Of a stretch of 64,000 nt of DNA, positions 33,236 to 43,900 are shown in pieces; the first letter of the stretch is position 1, and the number at the start of each line of letters is the position of its first letter. Both the position numbers and the translations under genes were made by a program. Location of the stretch: positions 3,346,543-3,410,542 of the forward strand of contig JASKMD010000031.1 of NCBI GenBank assembly GCA_030144725.1, given 5' to 3'. The notes under the pieces are model-generated. The model worked only from the letters and a program-made list of their open reading frames with translations, was not told where the DNA came from and did no database searches. The DNA is from Haematococcus lacustris (taxonomy: Eukaryota > Chlorophyta > Chlorophyceae > Chlamydomonadales > Haematococcaceae).

Positions 33236-36200
33236 ATGCACAAGTACCGGCTTGTTGCTAAGAAGGGTGAAGGCACGTTCTCGGAGGTGCTTAAGGCGCA
33301 ATGCATCAAGAACGGCAAGTACGTGGCCATCAAATGCATGAAGAACCACTTTGACAGCCTGGACCAGGTCAACAACCTCAGGGAGATACAGGCCCTGCGC
33401 CGCCTCTCACCCCACGCCAACATCATAAAGCTGCTGGAGGTGCTGTATGACCAGCCCACTGGCCGTCTGGCCTTGGTCTTTAAGCTCATGGACATGAACA
33501 TCTATGAGCTCATTAGAGGCAGGCGGCACTATGTGGCTGAGGACCGTGTGAAGAACTACATGTATCAGCTGATGAAGTCCATGGACCACATGCATCGAAA
33601 TGGCATCTTCCACAGGTCAGATTTGCAGCATTACAGCTGAGACACTGAACACCAGCGTTCCCATGCAGACCTCAGGGGTTTGGGAACCAGAAGTGGATGC
33701 CCTGCAGGCAATGCAGCACCGCAACCGGCAGCCTGTACAGTCATGCCGGGCTTATGGTCATGACCACAGGGACATCAAGCCAGAGAACATCCTCATCATG
33801 GACGACTGCCTAAAGCTTGCAGACTTCGGCAGCTGTCGCGGCATTTACTCCAAGCAGCCCTACACAGAGTACATCTCCACCAGGTAGGCCTCCTGACCCT
33901 CGCCTCGCATCCTCCATGTGTGCAGCTTTCAGGTGGTGTATGCATGGCATCACGCATTTGGCTGGCCATTACATCAGGATGTGTCCACTGATGGCTTCGG
34001 CACTCCCAGCATCCGCCATCCACAGTAGCTTCAGTGCTGTGGGGTTGGTCAGGATGGAGCTCTGTCAAGGGGAGATAAGTCATGTCCTATCGTAGCTGCT
34101 GGCCCAGACCACATGGGGCAGGGGCTCTGTAAGGCAGTGGGACATGTGTTGCCCGCCATGCTGCATGGCAGGCTGATGAAGAAACAGGTAGGCAACCCCT
34201 ACTGCACCGGTTCTCACCACTCGTCTGGATGTGGCCTCACATGCCACAATGCTGACATCAGCAGGGTTGCATGAGCCCCCCCCCTGCTCTGTTGCCTGAC
34301 CCTCAGGAGGGGGTTCGGCCCAGTTTGGCTTGACAGGCATGCACTGTTGTGAGCTGGCGAAGGTATCACTAACCTGCTGCCTGGGCTGCAGCTGCAGCAA
34401 GGCTTGTTGCCACTGCACCTCAGCACCGCATGTCTCACCCAGGACAGCCTCCCCAGTGACGCCGTTACCCCTTGGGGCCAGAAGCAGCAAGGGTGGCTTG
34501 CAGGCAGGCACTGTGTTAGCATGCTGCACAGGGGGTTCCCCTATGTAACACTTGTTGAGATGCACTGCTGGCCTTGCTCCCATGGAGGCCTGTAGAGTTC
34601 CCTGGACTGGATACATCCCTTGTCAACAGGGCTAACTCTCAGCCCCACCCTGGCCAGTCAAGTCACAGGTGGCTGGATACCAGCTACCACAGGGATGCCA
34701 ACACCCCTGCATGCTGGCAGCTGGTCAGTGCTGAGGTTCATCCCACTAGCTCTCACAGCTGTCAAGCTGTGGGTTTAGTTTGCTGTCTTCTTCACCAGGT
34801 GTTTAATGGCTCTGCTGAGGCTGGTCACTGAAGGCAGACATGGCTTGCTGACTGCCGGTCGCCAACCCGTGTGCCAGGTGGTACCGTGCCCCTGAGTGCC
34901 TGCTGACTGACGGCTACTACAATTACAAGATGGATATGTGGGGGGTGGGCTGCGTGTTCTTTGAGATCGTGAGCCTCTTCCCCCTCTTCCCTGGCACCAA
35001 CGAGCTGGACCAGATACAGAAGATCCACAACATCCTGGGCACCCCACCTGCTGACCTGCTGGCCAAAATGAAGAAACGCAGCCAGCACATGGACTTCAAC
35101 TTCCCAGCCAAGGTGGGTGGCTGGACGCAGTATGCAACGGTGCCCACCCAGCACCTGGTGGAGTTGCAGGGCTGAGGGGTTGTTACTCTGATCTGGTAAG
35201 CCTAGTTAGGCATGCTCGGAGCCCCTGCCTAGCACCTGCCAGGGGTGGGGCGGGGTGAAGAGCAGGCAGGGGAAGGAAGCAGCGAGGTGGCAACCCCTCA
35301 AATAGACTGGCTCAAGGGGTGACAAGGGAGCAGGTAGGGCTCGAGGTGGCTGCAGGCCAGCCTTCCCACCTGCCGTCTGCCTGCCTCGCTGCTGTGTACA
35401 CAGGAAGGCACCGGCATAGCTAAGCTCATCCCACACGTCGCACCTGACTGCGTGGACCTCATCATCAAGCTCCTGGCCTACAACCCTGATGAGAGGCTGA
35501 GGTGACTGGGCAACGGGTGGCGGCAGGCTGGGAAGGTCTGTGGCTGGCATGGCCACGAAGAGCAGGGACGAGGCCAAGTCAGTGCGGTATGAAAAGATGA
35601 GGCGGAGGGGGCGGCCTTCAGGCATGCGGTTGTTGGCCCTACTTCCCTGTCACCATGACACTGGGCGCTGGAACTGTACCTTGTGGGCACTTTCATACAC
35701 AGGCATACCATGTTCACAGACATGTTCACCTACGTCCATGCAGCACTCCGCCTAGATCAGGTTTACCCATGTCCTCGGCCTACTCAGCCACATACCCTCT
35801 GCCACATGCCCTTCCACCTGATGGATGACAGCCTCTCTGCCGCTGCACCTGTGCGGCATGGCGGTGCATGCAGCGCGCGGCAGTCCCTGCGCCACCTGTA
35901 CTTCAAGGAGCTGCGGGAGGCTGAGAAGCGTCAGAAGGCGCTGATGACACCAGACGCAAACCCCACAGGGGGCATCGGTAGCACCATGCCAGGCATTGTG
36001 GCCTCAGGCTCCTTGCATCAGGAGCTGGACTCCAAGCTCATCAGGCACCAGGTGCGCCACTCCCCTGCCGGCGTGCAGTCCATCAGCTACCTGGCAGCTT
36101 CCCACCTGGCAACCCACCTTCTGCCTGTCAGCTTACAACACACAGCTTCTGGCTCCTTAGCAGCGCACAACAGTGCTGTGGCCCTGCTAGTTCCCATCTA

Positions 36201-37436
36201 GCCAGGGCTTGGGGATCTCAGCCCAGGCGTAGCATAGCAAGTCCCAAGTGCAGCAGAGTGCCTATTACCCACATTTTCACATGCACACGGAACACCTGCC
36301 ACTGTGGATATGCCGACACGTCAATGCGGATTTTGTGCACATACGGCTGCACGCCATGGTGCTGCATGCTGGTCTGTGTCGTGTAAAGTGTTAAGGAGGG
36401 GTCTAGTAGGCCACACACACTGTCTTCAGCTGTGAGCCCATGCAGCTTGTTTGCATGGCTAGAGCTTGCTTGCATGGCAAGAGTGAGAGGGGGGTCATAG
36501 CCCCCTCTCCAAACAGCCTTGGCATCATCATAATGGCTTCCACCGCTACCCCTACCGTACATTAGCATGATTTGCTGATGCTGGTGGGCTGCTACTGCTG
36601 CTTCTTTGCAGTCCCCTGCTGGCAGCAACGCCGAGACCACCACCACAGGCGCTGCAGTGTCCTCGCCGCCTGACACCAGCAGGGCCGCAGATGCAGGGCT
36701 GCCAGCCATCTCTAAACCTGCGCAGCTGCACCCCCCACCAGCCCCACCCATCCAGCAGCAGCACAGCAACTCCAGCCACATCCTGCAGCCCCTGCAGCCA
36801 CAGCAGCCAGCACAGCAGCATGCCCTGCCATACCCAGGACCGCACATGCAGCACTCTCACCTGGGTACCAGTCTGGGCGGTGCAGGGGACAGTGGGAACC
36901 AGCGGGGCATCATGGCAGGCACTACTAGTGACCCTGCTGATGACTCGGGCACAGAGGGTCCTCAAGGGGGCCGCCTCATAGGCTTGCAGGCAGAAAACAG
37001 CATGGACACCATGTCCATGGGCAACGAGTCAGGGGCGCTCCCACCCATCGGCAACGCTTCCTTAGGCAAGGCCAACGTGGGCGGGAGCCAAACCCAGCGC
37101 CGGGCAGTGGCTGGCTACTCGTATGAAAATTCCCCAGGCAGCTATGGCAAGAACAAGACCAGCGGGGTGGCAGCAGCAGCCAAGCGCCAGGGCATGGCCC
37201 CGCAGCCCAAGTACAGCGTGAACAAGGCAGTGGCTGCTCCCCCCAGCGTCAGCCAGGTGGCAGTGGCAGGGCACAAGGTGGCGGCTGCGTTGCCCCAGCC
37301 AGGGGATATGTCAGCCAGTGGCCAAGCTGGGTACAAGTTCAAGGCCAACGCTGCCAAGGCAGGCAACACCAAGTACATCAGCCCCTACTCCCTCCGCCAG
37401 CTGGCGGCAGTGGGATCTGGCAAGGACAATGCTTGA
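33236..37436 (+). CDS. LF4: LF4/MOK-type MAP-kinase-like flagellar length kinase
   Basis: LF4 is a RCK/MOK-family Ser/Thr kinase whose loss gives overlong flagella in Chlamydomonas. Six exons (33236-33615, 33770-33883, 34878-35112, 35404-35501, 35874-36051, 36612-37436) join in phase to 609 aa. The kinase domain occupies about residues 4-300. It has a glycine loop [15 protein letters not shown] lysine, HRDIKPEN (across intron 1), DFG in [10 protein letters not shown], a TEY activation motif in [15 protein letters not shown], and [12 protein letters not shown]. The tail is Ala/Gln/Gly-rich and low in complexity. All catalytic residues are present. Intron 2 is about 1 kb. The start ATG opens directly into the conserved [13 protein letters not shown]. 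Confidence 0.95.
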
Positions 37437-37716
37437 GTTGCTGCTGCTGCTGGTTCACAGTCCACAGGCCTGACGCCCTCCTGCTGCTGCTGCTCACTGC
37501 GTGCTGGGCTGGCTGTGTGTCGGCCTGAGCAGTGTGATGGCCACAGCAGTGTCAGTGTGACTGCTGGCGTGTGGGAGCCAAGTCAGGTGGCAGGCTGGCC
37601 TGACTAGACCAGGTGGTATCATGGGGGTCGCTGAGGGACAAGAGTAATCTTGGTCAGCAAGCCAACCTGGTGCAGACCAGGAGCTCATGCCTCTCTGTGC
37701 AGCAGAACCCTAGCTG
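37432..37716. repeat. Inverted repeat arm 1 (overlaps LF4 stop and 3' UTR)
   Basis: About 280 bp starting at the LF4 stop codon are present as a near-identical inverted copy at 41751-42031 in a patatin-gene intron. The repeat contains CAG/CTG runs and segments such as GGCCTGACGCCCTCCTG. It may be a small mobile repeat or a transduplicated 3' UTR. Confidence 0.75.
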
Positions 37717-37867
37717 GCATGTATTTGATGCATTGGCACAGTGACGTGGGCCAGCACCACAGCAGAACTGAGACCCAGGAGTTCCCTTGCCTGGGCTACA
37801 AGCGGCTGCGAGAAGCCACCCAAGGCCCAGCAGCAGCAGCCTGTTGGGGCACAGTAGTATGCCCCCC

Positions 37868-37955
37868 CATTTGAGCTGTCATCAGCTCACAATCAGCGCA
37901 TATTTGTCATGCCAACTCTACACAATAGCCCTCGCGGGCAGGCAATAGTGTAGGT
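37868..37955 (+). ncRNA. F4 structured 3' module, type A (best-paired copy)
   Basis: Hairpin 1 is GAGCUG-UCAU-CAGCUC at 37873-37888. The main arm pairs CUACAC (37918-37923) with GUGUAG (37948-37953) and encloses GCCC-UCGC-GGGC (37928-37939). It is followed by GUGGUAGGC. Relative to F3 the paired bases change together. Confidence 0.55.
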
Positions 37956-38015
37956 GGTAGGCACTCATGCACCATGTCCATGTGCATTGGGTTTACTCAA
38001 CACAGCCCATTAACA

Positions 38016-38095
38016 CCATTTGAGTCGGGCCACTATTGGTCCCTAGTATTCCCGCTAGTGGCTGCTAGTGGCCACTACTGGTCCGGCTCAAATGG
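38016..38095. repeat. 80-bp imperfect palindrome near type A transposon end
   Basis: CCATTTGAGTCGGGCCACTA at the left mirrors TAC TGGTCCGGCTCAAATGG at the right, with mismatches. A sister copy lies at 31178-31257, and F1 keeps one arm at about 23068. It may act as a subterminal hairpin for transposition. Confidence 0.8.
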
Positions 38096-38783
38096 AGGCC
38101 CTAGTGGGGACAAGGGGGCTGAGACGTTATGCGGTGTTGGACAGGTAGTGGGTAGAGTTGAACAGGCGGTCGTGGTGCCCTGGTCGGGCCCTGTGTTTTG
38201 CAGCCCACATTTTGATAGGGTTGCTGAGTCAATCCAGTTCCCGTTTGAGAAACACAAGCGCCCTGTTTTCTCCGCACAGTGTGCAGCCGGCAATGTGTAA
38301 AGCTTGACGAAAGACTAGACTCCCAGTCTACTAACGCTCACTGCAGCTCGGGTCTGGGCAGTGCTCCTGAACTGGTGTGATGGTAGATCAACATAGACGG
38401 TCACCAGACATCATTATGGGAATGCATATCCCTCTGCCTTGTATTGTGTTGTTTACATGCGCCAGGTCTTGAAGCATGTTACATTGTTATGTAATGCTAT
38501 ATGCCTTCAGAACTCAAACCCGGGCATGTAACAACCCGCATGTGTATTAGGTACGTATACGTACATCAGATGCTCCCTACACGTTGGCTATCGGAAACAC
38601 AGTAAGCTACCTGCGGCCACCAACCATCCCGTCTAACTGCCCACAGACACAGGCCGCTGATTTACGAAGCGCTGCTTGGTGCTGCTCCTGCTGCTCCTGT
38701 CCCTGCATGGCTTATAGCATGGCGGCTGCATTTGGGGATGTAGCCAGAGCAGGCCCTGGCGGCTAACCCTGCGCTGAAGGCGC

Positions 38784-40008
38784 AAGTCCGCAGACCAGCT
38801 GCGCCGGTGGAAACTGACCAAGGGCCAGGTCAAGCATGGCAGCGGCCTGAACAATGCCCGCCGTGACACTGAGCGGTGGCTGGCTCCAATCAAGCCCCAC
38901 CTCCAGCACCTGGCAGCAGCCAGCTCAGCCGGCACCTCCCTGGAGGCCAACCTGAAGCACATCACCGTCACCCTGGCCACCTGGGACGCGGTGTGGGAGG
39001 TGTACCTGGACCCCAGGTGGGCAGAGCAGCGGCTGAGGCTGTACGGAGCTCAGGACCGGACACTGGAGCAGTTCTTCAAGAAGGTGAGGGTGGGTGGGAG
39101 AGAGGGAGGGTAAGGGAGTGAGAGGTGATGGGTTGGTATGAAGTGAAAGAGTTGTTGCATGTGCCATGCCTAACCTGGTGCCACCATGTCAGCCACCATG
39201 TGTGTGCCTTGTGTGCATGGCTGCAGTTGGAGGAGGACATGGCTGAGGTGTCCATGCAGCGCCATGGGCGTGCCAAGCAGCTGGTGGTCTTCTTTGGAGC
39301 AGCTAGCATTGGTACCAGGGGTGGGTGGGGTGCTGATGCGGTGCTGCGTGCTTGCTGCAAGGTGGTGTGCAGGCCCAGGGGCACAGACCAGCGGCGGGGC
39401 AGGGTGGTGCTTGTGGATGAGCACCGCACCAGTCGGGTCAGCTCAGCAGTGAATGGCCAGCAGCCCTGTGAGAGCCGGCTGAACAAGCGCAGGACCACCA
39501 GGCCTGCAGGCTGGAAGCCCCCAGCAGGGCAGGTGGAACCACGCCTGCTGCGCCCAGCCTGGAGCCAGCAGCGTGACCAGCCAGTGCGGGGCATGATGTG
39601 GTGCCCGGTAGTGGCCCCCTGCAAGCCCCATGCAGCAGCCAGGCAGCCACACAGGCAGCAGCCTCAGAGCCTGGGCCCAGCACTCCCCTGCCAGCCAAGC
39701 GCAGCAAGCGCAACAAGGCTGAGCCAGAGGCAGCTGAGCCCAGCCAGCCCACCAAGGGCAAGGCCCAGGGCAAGGCTGCCAAAGTTAAGCCAACACCACA
39801 GCCAGGCAGGTGGCTGGACAGGGACTGCAACGCAGCATTGAACATGCAGCGCATTGAGGAGAGCAAGTGGCGCCCACTGGAGCTGTGCTTCTGGCCAGAC
39901 CAGGGGAAGCTGCCAGCCAAGGGCAAGGAGTACCCTGGTCTGGGGTACAAGCGGCTGAGAGACAAGCCACCCAAGGCCCAGCAGCAGCAGCCTGCTGAGG
40001 CACAGTAG
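38784..40008 (+). pseudogene. Fanzor-like RuvC nuclease, frameshifted (F3)
   Basis: Exon 38784-39083, intron 39084-39226 (GTGAGG...CTGCAG), exon 39227-40008. Segments in order: LRRWKLTKGQVKHGSGLNN, RDTERWLAPIKPHLQHL, VWEVYLDPRWAEQRLRLYG, FFGAASIGTRGGWGADAVLR, VVLVDEHRTSRVSSAVNG (RuvC-II-like glutamate), RLLRPAWSQQRDQPVRGMMWC, a low-complexity Pro/Ala/Lys linker, then WLDRDCNAALNMQRI (RuvC-III-like, with the Asp and Asn-Ala-Ala of TnpB/Fanzor). The zinc-ribbon cysteines are mostly replaced. The RuvC-I part is outside this copy. In the intact family it would be an RNA-guided DNA endonuclease, which is an inference. Confidence 0.7.
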
Positions 40009-40030
40009 TGTGTGCCCCCCCCCCCCCCCA

Positions 40031-40125
40031 CTTGAAGCTGACATCAGCTTACAATTAGTGCATGTTTTCTCATGCCAGCTCTACGGTGTAGCCCTGTCAC
40101 AGGGGTCAGGCAATGCTGTAGGTGG
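40031..40125 (+). ncRNA. F3 structured 3' module, type B (candidate omega-RNA scaffold)
   Basis: Hairpin 1 AAGCUG-ACAU-CAGCUU (40035-40050), hairpin 2 GCAUG..CAUGC (40060-40075), main arm CUACGG (40081-40086) with CUGUAG (40116-40121) enclosing CCCUG-UCA-CAGGG (40092-40104). The module begins 22 bp after the stop codon. Against F4, the base pairs A-U to G-C (hairpin 1) and G-C to C-G (main arm) are compensatory. Confidence 0.55.
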
Positions 40126-40274
40126 TAGGCGACCGTGACCATGTGTATGCCATGTATAGGCCATGAGCATGCCATGCGATGGGAACACCACACAGAAAAA
40201 ACACCGTTTTGTAGTGGTCCACAATTAGTGTGTTCGACTGCAATGAAGGCTCAAGGTTGAGGGCCAAGGTGCTG

Positions 40275-40930
40275 AAGGCGCAAGTCGATAGTCGAGAGTT
40301 GTACAGGTGTCCACCCCTGGTCTTTCCCAAGCATCGAGTTGATACAGCAAAAGAGACAGTGGTGACGAATTTGTGAGGCGTCTGTGGACGGCGAAGTGGC
40401 GTTAGGAAGCTAGCGGTGTAGCGCGCAGTGCACCGCACAGGACGACACTTGGCACGCGAAGAAATGCAAGCTGTATACTGGCTGACCGCTGCGAGCTTTG
40501 AACTGCCTGCAGCGTTGCTGTGAGGCACAGGCTCGATCCCAGGACCGAGCGGGCTAAAGACGGAGCTAAACATTGCGGGGCCGGGTGACGTAACCATCAC
40601 TATCGCATGGACGTGGGAACCATCGCCAGCAAGAGAACAAGAATCGGCGGTAGCGGCGTCAAGCTGCGCGGGTGAAGACGCGTGCAATGTGGCGTGCCCC
40701 GTTAAGGATTATGCCGGCCCCAAACGGCGGCACTGAAACCCCCCTGAGGATACTTTATAGACTAGTAATAGGGATGGAGCGTTTTACAACACTTAGTAAA
40801 TACCAATGCCATGGATGGACGATGTACAATACACCTTCATGCAATACACCTGAGGCATTGGCTATGACGACACAGGTCTGTCAAATGGGTACGGTATGGC
40901 AGCACAGCACGCCTGGGCGCCGAAGTACAA
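40275..40930. other. Interval upstream of the patatin-like gene
   Basis: No recognisable gene. It includes a short B-box-like GGCTCGATCCCAGG near 40530 without a matching A box. It presumably holds the promoter of the downstream gene, but no core element is evident. Confidence 0.35.
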
Positions 40931-43900
40931 ATGCTTGTACGCGCCATCCGCTCAATCATGACGCCCGCTAGTATGGCCACGGCAGCAATGACGCAGGCCG
41001 AACCCGACTTCGTGCTGCGCCCCTCTAAGCACTTACAGCAGGATGCAGAAATGGAGAGGCTTGCACGAGAGGATTGGTCATACTTCAGACTAATTGTAGC
41101 TCCAGCAGCAGGTGTGTATAAAGATAACATCAAAGCCAGCGCCTTTGCCAGCCCTGAGTGTCTGTGACACACGGGGTGCTCAATCATTGTGCTGACAGGT
41201 CCACGCAACTTTGTGAGCATGGGTCTCGACCCACAGCTGTCAGCAAGCTGGCACAACTCAAAAGCACATGAACAGGAGGGTAAACGCCGCAGGGCCTGGC
41301 CAGAGACCTGGCTGCTGGGTGGCTCCATGGCAGCCTTGCGTTGGGCAGCTCTGTGCAGCGGTGGTGGCGCCACAGACGCACTGCAGTCAGCCTTCTGCAA
41401 GATGGCGTACAAGCATGGCGACACAGGGGAAACATTGGGAGCATACATGCAGGAGCTGCTGGGCATTGCAGCACCTGACCCGGGGAAAGTGGTGCACCAC
41501 CCCTCCATGCGTCTGGCCCTCATGGTATCTGAGCTTAAGCCGTGGTGCGCTGCCATCAGCAAGCTGCACCTACAGTCCCTCTTCTACATGCTGCTGGTAA
41601 GTACAGCACAACTCCACACCCTTAACCCTCCTGCAGGCTATCATTCTATATGCATACAGCTGGTAAGTCCAGCACAACTCCACACCGTTAGCGGTAGCAT
41701 AACGTCTCAGCCATGCTGTGGTGCTGCCACAAAACAGCTTACAGTGCAGCTTGGGTTCTGCTGCACAGAGAGGCATGAGCTCCTGGTCTGCACCAGGTTG
41801 GCTTGCTGACCATGATCTACTCTTGTCCCTCAGCAACCCCATGATACCACCTGGTCTAGTCAGGCCAGCCTGCCACCTGACTTGGCTCCCACACGCCAGC
41901 AGTCACACTGACACTGCTGTGGCCATCACACTGCTCAGGCCGACACACAGCCAGCCCAGCACGCAGTGAGCAGCAGCAGCAGGAGGGCGTCAGGCCTGTG
42001 GACTGTGAACCAGCAGCAGCAGCAACTCAAGTGTTGTCCTTGCAGTATTTGACCATGTCCACTTACTGCTGGTCTCATGATCACCTGCTGCTGCTGCCAC
42101 TGCAATTGTTCCAGCCTGTGGCTCATGTCACTGCTCTTGTTCTAACAATTCATGCTACACATAGGGCTGATGTGAGGCTCCTTGTCACTTCAGATGCAAT
42201 GAGGTCGCGAGTTAGGAGGTTGGTTTTTATTGCTGGGTCATGGCCACATTGTCATGCCGAGGTGATAAGATTCAAAGGGCTTCTCCCCAGCACAGTGCTT
42301 GAGGTGGCTCTTAATGATGGTCCAACCTGAGGTGTGGGTAGGGTTCGTAAGTTTTTAAAGGTACACACACAGGACAGACACAGCACCTTGGCCCTCAACC
42401 TTGAGCCTTCATTGCAGTCGAACACACTAATTGTGGACCACTACAAAACATGGTTTTTTCTGTGTGGTTTTCCCATCGCATGGCATGCTCATGGCCTATA
42501 CATGGCATACACATGGTCACGGTCGCCTACCACCTACAACATTGCCTGACCCGTTAGGGCTACACCGTAGAGTTGGCATGACAAAACATGCACTAATTGT
42601 AAGCTGATGTCAGCTTCAAGTGGGGGGGGGGGGGGCACACACTACTGTGCCTCAGCAGGCTGCTGCTGCTGGGCCTTGGGTGGCTTGTCTCTCAGCCGCT
42701 TGTACCCCAGACCAGGGTACTCCTTGCCCTTGGCTGGCAGCTTCCCCTGGTCTGGCCAGAAGCACAGCTCCAGTGGGCGCCACTTGCTCTCCCCAATACG
42801 CTGCATGTTCAATGCTGCGTTGCAGTCCCTGTCTACCCACCTGCCTGGCTGTGGTGCTGGCTTGGCTTTGGTAGCCTTGCCCTGGGCCTTGACCTTGGTG
42901 GGCTGGCTTGGCTCAGCTGCCTCTGGCTCAGCCTTGGTGCGCTTGCTGCGCTTGGCTGGCAGGGGAGTGCTGGGCCCAGGCTCTGAGGCTGCTGCCGGTG
43001 TGGCTGCCTGGCTGCTGCGTGGGGCCTGTGGGGGCTTGCTGGGGGCCACTACTGCACATTACGCCACTAGGCTCATATCTGCTAACACCTGCTGATACCT
43101 ACTTATGGAGGCTCACTCTCGCACTCCCAAAGGGCACTCCGACCAAAGGGCGAGGGCACTTCCAAAGGGCACTCCCAAACAACAATGCCCTTCATCTCCT
43201 CAGACTGCACATACATTGCTGGCCTGGGCCATGGCCTGTACTGTGATGCTGCCCTCACTGACTACAACCTGAACAGGACAGACACAGCGTAGCAGACAGG
43301 TTGATGTATCAGGGACCACACAGGATACCCAACCTGTGCACAAATGCCTTGCAGGCCGCCAACGTGGCGACTCCCACCGCCCCCAAGCTGCTCACACGCC
43401 GCCTGTGCTTCTATACAGGGCCAGCGCCCCCTTCCTTCTTTGACGCAGACAGCCAAGTGTTGTGCCTGCCCCTCACTGAGGCTAACCTGTACCAGGTCAG
43501 CACTTGAGCAGCCTGCACTGGCAGTCACACTTGCAGCCAGCCAGCATCACACCTCAGCCTTGGATAAGAGGGACTTGGGCTGCTATGACCTTGTGCCCAA
43601 CACTTTTGCCTTTCCTGGACCAACACTCCTCCTCACACAAGATCCTTTCTGCCAGGGTTCTGGAGCTGTGGCTTGTTGACTTCTGCACCCATGGATTACC
43701 CTTGCTCATGCTCATGCTACATCCCCTTTCCAGCCCAACAAATCTTATATTTACATATAACCACCCTTAGCTGCCACCCTGGTGTTCACCTCACTGCTGG
43801 ATTTCCCCTTTCTAGTGTTCCCCTCCAGCTCCTGCGTGCAGGTCTTGATGGCAACAACAGCGCTGCCCTTCATCTCCCCAGACTGCACCTACATTGCCGG

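Larger units (their letters stand above)
37778..38122 (+). mobile_element. Fanzor-type transposon fragment F4 (3' end only)
   Basis: It keeps only the last codons of the nuclease (LGYKRLREATQGP, a frame-shifted variant of the usual tail) followed by the type A RNA module, the 80-bp palindrome at 38016-38095 and the GGGACAAGGGGGCTGA end. The 5' truncation is abrupt. Nothing recognisable lies between 38123 and 38639. Confidence 0.75.
38640..40274 (+). mobile_element. Fanzor-type transposon copy F3, most complete coding copy
   Basis: Plus-strand copy whose coding part spans about 38740-40008. It is followed by a run of C, a type B RNA module and a 3' end reading GGGCCAAGGTGCTG at 40274, shared with copies at 42381 and 44588. 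The left boundary is uncertain. Two frameshifts (about 38783-38790 and about 39615-39640) prevent a full product. Confidence 0.8.

Noticed and set aside
40014..40030. C-run as an LTR polypurine tract
   Set aside because: It is a homopolymer directly after a stop codon in a non-LTR element and no LTR follows.
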